From Clostridium massiliamazoniense (GTDB lineage Bacteria; Bacillota; Clostridia; Clostridiales; Clostridiaceae): a DNA stretch of 64,000 nt. Under the pieces are notes generated by a model. That model searched no databases, was not told the DNA's origin, and saw only the letters and a program-made list of their open reading frames with translations. Made by a program: the position numbers and the translations under genes. The DNA lies in the NCBI RefSeq assembly GCF_001403635.1, contig NZ_LN879468.1, forward strand, positions 372,001 through 436,000, read 5' to 3'. Position 1 is the first letter of the stretch. The number at the start of each line of letters is the position of its first letter. Shown in pieces: positions 8,591-16,327 of this stretch.

Positions 8591-9127
8591 TTAGTAATTT
8601 TCACAAACTACTTCAAAGTATCCTTGTGGCTTTTTACAAACAGGACAAATAGAAGGGGCTTCTTCTCCTTCGTAAATATATCCACAGTATTGGCATCTCC
8701 AAGTAGTTTTTTCAGATTTTTTGAAGAAAGTTTTTTCTTCTAATTGTTTATATAATTCATTATATCTTTTTTCGTGATCAGCTTCTATTTTCCCAACTTC
8801 TTCAAAGATAAAAGCTATATCATCAAAACCTTCATCTCTAGCTTCTTTAGCAAAGGTTTTATACATATCTGTATGTTCATAGTTTTCTCCACCAGCAGCA
8901 TCTTTTAAGTTATCTAAGGTTTCTGGCATACCATCATGAAGTAGTTCAAAATATATTTTTGCATGAGACATTTCATTTTTTGCAGTTTCTTCAAAAATAT
9001 CTGCAATTACATTATAGCCCTCATCTTTGGCTTTACAAGCATAGTAAGTATATTTATTTCTAGCTTGAGATTCACCAGCAAAAGCTGATTTTAAATTTTC
9101 TTCTGTTTTACTTCCCTTTAGATTCAT
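8591..9127 (-). CDS. rbr: Rubrerythrin
   Basis: This 178-residue protein has the two-domain rubrerythrin layout. An N-terminal four-helix ferritin-like diiron domain (about 1-137) carries the carboxylate/His ligands in FAGESQARNKY, ETAKNEMSHAK and KIEADHEKRY. A C-terminal rubredoxin-type domain has CQYCGYIYEG and CPVC. Rubrerythrins reduce hydrogen peroxide in anaerobes, taking electrons through the rubredoxin-like iron. The frame extends 17 codons further upstream, but ATG 9127 has a perfect AGGAGG and starts with the family's usual MNLKGSKTEENL. Repeat B lies immediately upstream, between this gene and the ABC transporter operon. Confidence 0.97.
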   Translation of the reverse strand: MNLKGSKTEENLKSAFAGESQARNKYTYYACKAKDEGYNVIADIFEETAKNEMSHAKIYFELLHDGMPETLDNLKDAAGGENYEHTDMYKTFAKEARDEGFDDIAFIFEEVGKIEADHEKRYNELYKQLEEKTFFKKSEKTTWRCQYCGYIYEGEEAPSICPVCKKPQGYFEVVCENY

Positions 9128-9162
9128 AATCTTTCCTCCTTGAAATGAATTTATTAGATAAC

Positions 9163-9276
9163 CTCCACTAAAATTCACATAGAGTTTCTATTTGAATGCT
9201 TAGTGGGTATTATCTAGAAGCGTGAGGCTATTTATGGAAGATAGGAATATTACAGCCTCTAGCTATCAGATAAAAT
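9163..9276 (+). repeat. Repeat B element
   Basis: The outer part CCACTAAAATTC ... GAATGCTTAGTGGG and the main hairpin TATCTAGAAGCGTGAGGCTA ... AGCCTCTAGCTATCAGATAA are both visible. Compared with 41650 the loop is shortened. It occupies the upstream region of rubrerythrin. From 9277 to 9480 I see no gene, only AT-rich sequence leading to the ABC transporter. Confidence 0.7.
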
Positions 9277-9486
9277 TATTTTTACCCATTAAAAAATCAA
9301 ATATTCTTAAAAGTAATAATTGTGTTGAAATAGAGTTTAATCTGTCCAAAGGAAATATTTGTAAATAAGTTCTTAAATGTATAATATAGTTACCGAAGTA
9401 ATTGAGAATAATATTTCAATTAGTAATATTTTTTCAATAGATATAATATTATCTATTAGAGAGATTGTCCATATAGGAGGGATATT

Positions 9487-10464
9487 ATAAATATATTTTT
9501 TAAAAAATTTTTTCAATTTATAATAACTATTTTTTTATTAACTTTCGCTGTATTTTATATGTCTAGATTAGCACCAGGAGATCCATTAGTTTCTTTCTGT
9601 GGCGAGAGAGTAGAAAGGATGAATGAGACTGAAAGAGAAAAGGCTATGGAAAGATTGGGGCTAGATAAGCCTATAGGAACTCAATATATTAAGTGGCTTA
9701 AGGGTGCTGTAAAGGGGGACTTCGGAATGTCCTTTAAGTACAAACAAGATGTAAAGCTAGTTATATCAGAAGTTTATGTTAATACTATCATATTGGGGGG
9801 ATTAGCATATATATTAACATTTTCCTTAGCATTAATACTTGGAATATTTTCTGCACTTCATGAGGATAAATTTATAGATAGAGTTATTTGTACTATAGGA
9901 AATATAACAAATTGTATTCCTTCATTTTGGGTAGCGTTAGTCCTTATATTAATTTTTAGTATTAATTTGAGTTTACTACCAACAAGCGGAGCTTATTCAA
10001 TAGGAAAAGAATGGGATTTGGTAGATAGGATAGAGCATTTAGTTTTACCCTTGATAGTACTTATTTTATCTCATCTTTGGTATTACACATACATGGTAAG
10101 AAACAAATTATTAGAAGAAATTAAAGAAGATTATGTATTATTATGTAAAACAAAAGGAGTGAAAAGTAAGGTTATTGTTTATAAACATTGTTTAAGGAAT
10201 ATAATGCCTTCATTTATTAGTATAATGGCTATTTCAGTACCTCATATTTTAGGGGGAACTTATGTTGTAGAACAGGTATTTTCTTATCCAGGACTTGGTT
10301 CACTTTCTTTCGAAAGTGCAAAATATCATGATTATAATATGCTATTAATTCTTTGTCTAATAACAGGAGTTGTAGTAGTTATAGCTAACTTAGTAGCAGA
10401 AATAATAAAGGTTAAAATAGACCCTAGAATGAAGCACTATAGGAGGGATGAAATTGAGGTTTAA
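9487..10464 (+). CDS. ABC transporter permease, DppB/NikB type (start codon ATA)
   Basis: This is the first membrane subunit of a peptide/nickel-type importer. From ATG 9559 the frame begins MSRLAPGDPLVSF, which leaves out the first transmembrane helix expected in this family. The frame is open further upstream and reads NIFFKKFFQFIITIFLLTF, exactly that helix. A perfect AGGAGG ends at 9480, and the codon at the right distance (9487) is ATA, where homologues would have ATG. So the gene either starts at ATA, or at ATT 9484, or is damaged. The rest is normal: several TM helices and the cytoplasmic EAA-type loop (KTKGVKSKVIVYKHCLRN). It overlaps the next permease gene. Confidence 0.85.
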   Translation: MNIFFKKFFQFIITIFLLTFAVFYMSRLAPGDPLVSFCGERVERMNETEREKAMERLGLDKPIGTQYIKWLKGAVKGDFGMSFKYKQDVKLVISEVYVNTIILGGLAYILTFSLALILGIFSALHEDKFIDRVICTIGNITNCIPSFWVALVLILIFSINLSLLPTSGAYSIGKEWDLVDRIEHLVLPLIVLILSHLWYYTYMVRNKLLEEIKEDYVLLCKTKGVKSKVIVYKHCLRNIMPSFISIMAISVPHILGGTYVVEQVFSYPGLGSLSFESAKYHDYNMLLILCLITGVVVVIANLVAEIIKVKIDPRMKHYRRDEIEV

Positions 10465-11359
10465 AGCATCAGACTTTGAAATAGCTAAGAAGGATTATTT
10501 TCAAAAGGAAGTAATTATAGAAAAGAAAAAAGGTTTAATTGATTATATAAGAGGAAAACCTATAATATCAATTTTATTTTTAGTACTTGTAATAGGGGGA
10601 TGTATATTTGCTGAATTAATAATGACTAAAAATCCTAAGTATATGGATTTAGCAAATACTAATATTGCTCCATGTAAAGAATTCCTTCTTGGAACTGATT
10701 CTATGGGAAGGGATGTATTTTCTATGATTTGGTATGGAGGCAGAATTTCTTTGTTCATAGGATTCTTAGCAACAATTATTTCAACTGCTATTGCAGTAGT
10801 ATATGGAACTATTAGTGGAAGTTCTTCAGAATTAATTGATGATATTATGATGAGGGTCACAGAGATAATTCTTAGTATACCTTCTATTCTAATTATAATT
10901 TTCCTTCAAGCTATACTTGGAAATGCTAATCCAATTTCTATATCTATAGTAATTGGATTAACTAGCTGGATGAATATAGCTAAAATAGTTAGAAGTGAAG
11001 TAAGACAAATAAGAAACTATGAATATATAATTGCAGCAAGGATTATGGGAGGAAAATTTTTTTATATACTTAAACAACACTTATTACCTAATTTTATAGC
11101 AGCAATAATGTTTATGGTGGTAACCAATATTGGAGTGGCCATAGGAACAGAAGCAACTTTAAGTTTTTTAGGAATAGGTTTACCCGTAGAAATAATATCT
11201 TGGGGAAGTATGTTATCTCTATCAGAACAAGCACTTTTATCTAATTATTGGTGGATAATATTAATACCAGGTATTTTTTTAGTTGTAACTTTAGTGTCTA
11301 TAGCTAATATTGGAAATTACTTAAGAAAAAGTAGTAATAAAAAATCAAATAATTTATGA
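10454..11359 (+). CDS. ABC transporter permease, DppC/NikC type
   Basis: This second permease subunit has an N-terminal cytoplasmic stretch and one TM helix, then the family signature HLLGTDSMGRDVF-like segment (EFLLGTDSMGRDVFSMIW) and the EAA loop (AARIMGGKFFYILKQHLLPN). An ATG at 10448 lies one base after AGGAGG, too close to be used; the TTG at 10454 is seven bases away and is the likely start. The gene overlaps the upstream permease by about 11 bases, indicating translational coupling, and is followed 16 bp later by the binding-protein gene. Confidence 0.9.
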   Translation: MRFKASDFEIAKKDYFQKEVIIEKKKGLIDYIRGKPIISILFLVLVIGGCIFAELIMTKNPKYMDLANTNIAPCKEFLLGTDSMGRDVFSMIWYGGRISLFIGFLATIISTAIAVVYGTISGSSSELIDDIMMRVTEIILSIPSILIIIFLQAILGNANPISISIVIGLTSWMNIAKIVRSEVRQIRNYEYIIAARIMGGKFFYILKQHLLPNFIAAIMFMVVTNIGVAIGTEATLSFLGIGLPVEIISWGSMLSLSEQALLSNYWWIILIPGIFLVVTLVSIANIGNYLRKSSNKKSNNL

Positions 11360-11374
11360 TATTGGAGGGGTTTT

Positions 11375-12937
11375 ATGAAATTTAAAGGAGTAAAGATTTT
11401 GTCTTTAATAGTGGGGTTAAGTTTAATGGTTGGATGTGGTACAACTAGTGGAAAAAGCGAGGAAGATAAAACTACGAGTAATAGTACAGAAAAAGTTTTA
11501 GTTTATGGTAGTGGTGATTATGAGCAAATAAATCCAGCTATAAAAGAGCATGGAGAGATAAATTCATTAATATTTACTGGACTTACAGCTCATGATAAAG
11601 ATAATAAAGTTATACCAGCCCTTGCTGAAAATTGGGAATTTGATAATAAGAGTAATACCTATACATTTAAATTAAGAAAAGATGTAAAATGGCATGATGG
11701 AAAAGAATTCACAGCAGAAGATGTAAAATTTACAATAGAGGCTATTCAAGATGAAAAAAACCAATCAGAAATTGCATCAAACTATGAAGATATAGTTGAA
11801 GTAAAGGTTAATGATAATTATACTGTTCAAATAGTATTAAAAGCACCTAACGTTGCTATGTTAGATTATTTAACAGTAGGAATACTTCCAAAGCACCTAT
11901 TAGAAGGCAAAGATATAACTACAGATTCATTTAATCAAAATCCAATAGGAACAGGTCCTTTTAAATTTGAGAAATGGGATAGAGGACAAAGTATAACTTT
12001 AGTTAAAAATAAGGAATACTTTAAGAAAGAACCAGCTTTAGATAAAGTAGTATTTAAAATAGTGGAAGATTCAAAGGCAAAGGTAATGCAATTAAAGTCA
12101 GGTGAATTAGATTTAGCTCAAGTTACTCCAAAGGATATGGATGTTTTTAAAGGTAATGAAGATTATACAATTAATATAATGAAAACTGCTGATTATAGAG
12201 GCATAATGTATAATTTTAATACACCTTTATTTAAAGAAAATAAGGAATTACCTAATGCTTTAGGTTATGCTATTAATAGACAGGCTATAGTAGATAGTGT
12301 TTTATTAGGACATGGTGAAAAAGCCTATTCTCCATTACAAATGGGACCATATAATAATCAATCTATAGAGAAGTTTGAATATAATCCAGAAAAAGCTAAG
12401 GAAGAGTTAGAGAAATTAGGTTGGAAAAAGGATGATAAAGGTGTTTATGAGAAGGATGGTAAAAAGTTATCCTTTGAAATAGTTTGTGGTGAAGGGGACC
12501 AAGTAAGAATAGATATGGCTAATATATGTGCACAGCAATTAAAAGCTATAGGTGTAGAGGCAAAGGTTGTTGTCAATACGAAAATAGATTGGGCTAATCA
12601 AGATAGTTATTTAATTGGTTGGGGAAGTCCATTTGATCCAGATGACCATACCTATAAGGTGTTTGGTACGGAAAAAGGAGCAAATTATAATGCTTATTCA
12701 AATTCAAAAATAGATGAAATTCTTCAAAAAGCTAGAGAAACTGATAATAATGAAGAAAGAATTAAATTGTATAAAGAGTTCCAAGAAGAAATGGTTAAAG
12801 CTATGCCTTATACTTTTATTTCATATATTGATGCAATTTATGTTGGAAAATCAGATATTAAGGGATTAACTAAAGAAACTATTTTAGGACATCATGGAGT
12901 AGGAATATTTTGGAATATAGAAGAGTGGAGTAAATAA
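11375..12937 (+). CDS. Extracellular solute-binding lipoprotein, family 5
   Basis: This 520-residue SBP_bac_5 protein has a lipoprotein signal peptide (lipobox LMVG-C, Cys21) and a Ser/Thr-rich linker. The mature part shows family landmarks: IFTGLTAHDKDNKVIPALAE, WHDGKEFTAEDVKFT, GTGPFKFEKWDRGQ and a C-terminal lobe with YNAYSNSKIDEIL. It would deliver a ligand to the two permeases encoded just upstream. Ligands of the family include oligopeptides, nickel complexes and other metallophores; the sequence does not settle which. ATG 11375 follows GGAGGGG. Confidence 0.93.
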   Translation: MKFKGVKILSLIVGLSLMVGCGTTSGKSEEDKTTSNSTEKVLVYGSGDYEQINPAIKEHGEINSLIFTGLTAHDKDNKVIPALAENWEFDNKSNTYTFKLRKDVKWHDGKEFTAEDVKFTIEAIQDEKNQSEIASNYEDIVEVKVNDNYTVQIVLKAPNVAMLDYLTVGILPKHLLEGKDITTDSFNQNPIGTGPFKFEKWDRGQSITLVKNKEYFKKEPALDKVVFKIVEDSKAKVMQLKSGELDLAQVTPKDMDVFKGNEDYTINIMKTADYRGIMYNFNTPLFKENKELPNALGYAINRQAIVDSVLLGHGEKAYSPLQMGPYNNQSIEKFEYNPEKAKEELEKLGWKKDDKGVYEKDGKKLSFEIVCGEGDQVRIDMANICAQQLKAIGVEAKVVVNTKIDWANQDSYLIGWGSPFDPDDHTYKVFGTEKGANYNAYSNSKIDEILQKARETDNNEERIKLYKEFQEEMVKAMPYTFISYIDAIYVGKSDIKGLTKETILGHHGVGIFWNIEEWSK

Positions 12938-13004
12938 TTTAATTTTAATAAACTAACATGCTTTTTAGATTAGGTAATGAGTAATTTTATAGGGGATGAA
13001 TTAA

Positions 13005-14030
13005 GTGAGTATTTTATTAAATGTGAAAAATTTAGTTGTTAATTTAAAGGTATCAAATGGAGAAGTGAAAGCAATTAGAAATATATCTTTTACTGTAAAT
13101 AAGGGAGAAACATTAGCTATAGTAGGTGAATCAGGATGTGGCAAATCTATTTTGTGTAAAAGTCTTATAGGTATTTTACCTAAAAATGGATATATTAAAG
13201 AAGGAAGTATACTTTTCAATAAAGAAGATCTTTCTAAGTTTTCTCAAAGAGAATTTGAAAAAATAAGAGGTAAAAAAATAGCAATGGTATTTCAAGACCC
13301 TATGACTGTCTTAAATCCTACCTTTTCAGTTGGGAAACAAATTATGGAGACTATTTTATTACATGAAAGATTGGATAAGAAAAGTGCTAAAAAAAGGACT
13401 ATAGAACTTATGGAAATGGTGGGTATAGATAATGCAAAAAATAGATTTAATCAGTATCCTCAGCAATTTTCAGGAGGAATGAGACAAAGAATAGTTATAG
13501 CCATAGCCTTGGCTTGTAAACCAGAACTTTTAATAGCTGATGAACCAACAACAGCTTTAGATGTTACTGTTCAAGCTCAAATATTAGAGCTTCTTAAAAA
13601 ACTCCAAAAGACTTTAAACTTATCAATAATTTTTGTAACACATGATTTAGGAGTAGTAGCAAATATAGCACATAGGGTTGCTGTAATTTATGCAGGAAAA
13701 CTCGTAGAAATAGGAAAAGTAGAGGAAATCTTTTTTGACTATGAACATCCTTATACAGAAGCACTTATAAATTCACTCCCTAATTTAGATAATAAAAATG
13801 AATATTTGCCTAGTATAGAGGGAATTCCTCCGAGTTTAATTAATCCACCTAAGGGAGATGCTTTTGCAGAAAGAAATAAGAGAGCTTTAGTAATAGATTA
13901 TTTAGAGGAACCACCAATGTTTGATATTAGTGAAAGTCATAGTTCTGCTACTTGGCTTTTGCATCCTAAAGCATATAAAACTAAAATGATTTTAAATTTA
14001 GAAAAAGATAAAAAGGTGAATCATGGATAG
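13005..14030 (+). CDS. ABC transporter ATP-binding protein, DppD/OppD type
   Basis: This 341-residue ATPase shows Walker A GESGCGKS, Q-loop VFQDPMTVLNP, signature FSGGMRQR, Walker B LLIADEPTTALD and the H-loop THDLGVV. GTG 13005 is the start, preceded by AGGGGATGA. The C-terminal oligopeptide-transporter extension is present, but the cysteines that usually form its CxF..RC....C...C motif are replaced: GDAFAERNKRALVIDY and SATWLLHP lack all four. It overlaps the partner ATPase by eight bases, so the pair is probably translated together and forms a heterodimer. Confidence 0.93.
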   Translation: MSILLNVKNLVVNLKVSNGEVKAIRNISFTVNKGETLAIVGESGCGKSILCKSLIGILPKNGYIKEGSILFNKEDLSKFSQREFEKIRGKKIAMVFQDPMTVLNPTFSVGKQIMETILLHERLDKKSAKKRTIELMEMVGIDNAKNRFNQYPQQFSGGMRQRIVIAIALACKPELLIADEPTTALDVTVQAQILELLKKLQKTLNLSIIFVTHDLGVVANIAHRVAVIYAGKLVEIGKVEEIFFDYEHPYTEALINSLPNLDNKNEYLPSIEGIPPSLINPPKGDAFAERNKRALVIDYLEEPPMFDISESHSSATWLLHPKAYKTKMILNLEKDKKVNHG

Positions 14031-14961
14031 AGAAGTAATTTTAGAAGTAAAAAATCTAAAGCAATATTTTAAGATAAATAAAAATCTAACTATCAAAGCT
14101 GTGGATGATATTTCTTTTAATATATACAAGGGGGAAATTTTTGGTTTAGTTGGAGAATCTGGATCAGGGAAATCTACTACGGGAAGATCTATAATAGGAA
14201 TAAATAAGGTTACTTCTGGAGCGGTTTTATTTAATGGAAAGAATATAGCTAATAGAAAAATATATAGATTAGAGAGAAAAAATATTAGTAAAGAAATACA
14301 GTTTATATTTCAAGATTCTACATCATCATTGAATTCTAGAATGACTATAGGGGAAATAATAGGTGAGCCTTTAAAAATTCAAAAAGTATTTAAAAGTAAA
14401 GAAGAAATAGAAAAAAAAGTATATGAATTAATGGAAACTGTTGGCTTAGAAAAAGAATGTTTTAATAGATACCCCTATGATTTTTCTGGGGGCCAAAGAC
14501 AAAGAGTTGGAATAGCTAGAGCTTTAAGTATAAATCCTAAATTTATTATAGCTGATGAACCAATAGCTTCTTTAGATGTGTCAATGCAAGCACAAATAGT
14601 TAATTTGTTTAAGAAATTAAAAAAGGAAGAAAGGCTTACTTGTTTATTTATAGCTCATGATTTAACAATGGTAGGTTATATAAGTGATAGAATAGGGGTT
14701 ATGTATAATGGAAAATTAGTTGAAATAGCAGAAGCAAAAGAACTTTATAAAAATCCTATTCATCCATATACAAAATCTCTTATAGAGTCTATTCCAAAGC
14801 CTAATCCAAGGTGTAAAAATAAAAAATTTACAATATATGATTATAAGATTTATAACTATAAGGATGAAAAGCCTTCTATGAGAGAAGTGAGTAATGGACA
14901 TTTTGTTTATTGCTCTAATTCTGAATATAAAAAATATAAATTGCTACTAAATTTCAAATAG
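14023..14961 (+). CDS. ABC transporter ATP-binding protein, DppF/OppF type
   Basis: This is the second ATPase of the importer (312 residues): Walker A GESGSGKST, Q-loop FIFQDSTSSLN, signature FSGGQRQRVGIARAL, Walker B FIIADEPIASLD, H-loop AHDLTMV. Its C-terminal extension is short and divergent; only one Cys (GHFVYCSN) remains of the usual four. ATG 14023 sits inside the end of the preceding ATPase gene and has AAGGTGA ahead of it. It is the last gene of the five-gene operon. Confidence 0.92.
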   Translation: MDREVILEVKNLKQYFKINKNLTIKAVDDISFNIYKGEIFGLVGESGSGKSTTGRSIIGINKVTSGAVLFNGKNIANRKIYRLERKNISKEIQFIFQDSTSSLNSRMTIGEIIGEPLKIQKVFKSKEEIEKKVYELMETVGLEKECFNRYPYDFSGGQRQRVGIARALSINPKFIIADEPIASLDVSMQAQIVNLFKKLKKEERLTCLFIAHDLTMVGYISDRIGVMYNGKLVEIAEAKELYKNPIHPYTKSLIESIPKPNPRCKNKKFTIYDYKIYNYKDEKPSMREVSNGHFVYCSNSEYKKYKLLLNFK

Positions 14962-14964
14962 AGT

Positions 14965-15060
14965 TCAAGTATTATCTAACTTTTAGTAGAGATTATTTTT
15001 TAGGAATCTGTGTTTATTTACTTTTAGTTTATAGAATGTTGGAGTATTGCAGATATAAAA
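14965..15060. repeat. Degenerate repeat B-like sequence
   Basis: The order ATTATCTAAC, CTGTGTTTATTTAC, TTATAGAATGTTGGAGTATTG follows the core of repeat B, much diverged. It lies between the ABC operon and the convergent repeat-protein gene. Confidence 0.35.
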
Positions 15061-15078
15061 ATATATAGTAAGGATTAT

Positions 15079-15129
15079 AGATAAAAAATCACCTAATAAC
15101 TAAGACTTTTATTAGGTGATTTTTTATCT
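15079..15129. terminator. Bidirectional intrinsic terminator
   Basis: A long perfect stem (about 20 bp; AGATAAAAAATCACCTAATA at 15079-15098 with its complement at 15110-15129) has A-rich and T-rich flanks in both directions. It can end both the ABC operon (plus) and the proline-rich gene (minus). Confidence 0.85.
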
Positions 15130-15146
15130 ATAAATTAGTATTTTAA

Positions 15147-16013
15147 TTAATAACACTCAAAAGCATCAATAGTCCGTAAATCTATTCCAAAGTTACTCCA
15201 TCTATCATTAGTCCATCTATATCCAGAAATAGAATTTTCACCTATCTTAGTGATAAAAGCCCAATAGGAACGATTATCTTTTTGCCAAATATAAGTGTAT
15301 TTGTATAAGCAGAATTTTAAAGCATTTTGATTAACATCTTTTACTATAGGATCAGCATAGGCTGTGGTTATCGATTCATCTAAAGTTTGACTATTTTCAC
15401 TTGGTCTAGATGGTATATAAGATGGTGGAGCTTCTAGAGGCTCTTTACTATTAGGGTCTATATAATAATTATCTATCCAATTAATAGGCAGAGATGACAT
15501 TGTTGAAGCTTGTGACCTTGGAAATCCCCATCCAAATGGAGGTCTTGGAGGTATCCATCCAACTGGAGGCCTTGGAGGAACACAGCCAAATTGAGGATTA
15601 CATCCAACTGGAGGTATCCAACCAATTGGAGGAACCCAACCAACTGGAGGTATCCAACCAACTGGAGGTATCCAACCAATTGGAGGCATCCATCCAACTG
15701 GAGGTCTTGGTGGTCTTGGAGGTGCTCCTGAAATTGGAGGTCTTGGTGGTCTTGGAGGTCTTGGAGGTGCTCCTGAAATTGGAGGTCTTGGAGTTCTTGG
15801 TAGTGAAGAAGGATAATTATTAATATATTCACCCATATACTCACTATACATTTCAGGTGTAAAATAACCTATGTTTTTGTAATCAAATTCAGATGTAAAA
15901 TCATCTAAGTCTCGGTGATCAAGTGACAAATTATTATTAGTAGTTTCATTATCATTCTTAGAATTTTCTTCACCTATAAAATTCAAAAAACTAGAAGGAT
16001 AAACTATATCCAT
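15147..16013 (-). CDS. Proline/Gly-Trp repeat protein of unknown function
   Basis: This 288-residue protein has three parts. Residues 1-72 are acidic and Asn-rich. Residues about 73-170 are a repeat tract, first RPP/ISGAPP units, then about seven GWIPPV/GWVPPI pentamer-to-hexamer units with one GCNPQFGCVPP variant. Residues about 225-288 form a compact aromatic C-terminal domain (KYTYIWQKDNRSYWAF ... GYRWTNDRWSNFGIDL) ending in Cys-Tyr. There is no signal peptide or sorting motif, so it may be a cytoplasmic or spore-associated structural protein; this is inference, and no family was assigned. ATG 16013 has a good AGGAGAT. Repeats in the DNA create open shadow frames on both strands. Confidence 0.8.
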   Translation of the reverse strand: MDIVYPSSFLNFIGEENSKNDNETTNNNLSLDHRDLDDFTSEFDYKNIGYFTPEMYSEYMGEYINNYPSSLPRTPRPPISGAPPRPPRPPRPPISGAPPRPPRPPVGWMPPIGWIPPVGWIPPVGWVPPIGWIPPVGCNPQFGCVPPRPPVGWIPPRPPFGWGFPRSQASTMSSLPINWIDNYYIDPNSKEPLEAPPSYIPSRPSENSQTLDESITTAYADPIVKDVNQNALKFCLYKYTYIWQKDNRSYWAFITKIGENSISGYRWTNDRWSNFGIDLRTIDAFECY

Positions 16014-16107
16014 AAATATCTCCTGTAATATTATTACTACAATATAATATTATAAATATTAAAAAAAAGTGAATAATGCTAATTGATTATTTTATAGGAA
16101 AGTATAA

Positions 16108-16205
16108 TGCATTCAGATGGAGTCAAAACTCAACCTGAATTAAGTCTACGTTTATATTTAGTTTATGGAATATTGGAATATTATAGATACTAATTACTAG
16201 ATAAA
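16108..16205 (-). repeat. Partial repeat B element
   Basis: GCATTCAGATGGAGTCAAAA followed by CCTGAATTAAGTCTACGTTT matches the outer part of repeat B in inverse orientation (compare 29860-29913), then continues into a degenerate core with TATAGATACTAATTACTAGATAAAG. The region 16014-16327 has no other feature apart from a TATAAT at 16268-16273 that may be the -10 of the next gene. Confidence 0.55.
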
Positions 16206-16327
16206 GTGTAAGTTTTGGAAATAAAAAATGTAAACATAGTTTTTTATTTATTAAAAAAATGTTATATTATAATTAGGTATGTAAATTAAAGTTATTTATA
16301 TAATTTATGACAGTAGGAGAAGATGAC

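Noticed and set aside
15520-15800. CRISPR-like regularly spaced repeats
   Set aside because: The repeats are coding tandem repeats of 15-18 bp without unique spacers; no cas genes are present.
15473-15844. Open frames on both strands overlapping the proline-rich gene (15473-15844 minus, 15494-15823 plus)
   Set aside because: They are by-products of the tandem repeats; neither has a ribosome binding site or sensible start, and the 15147-16013 minus frame has both.
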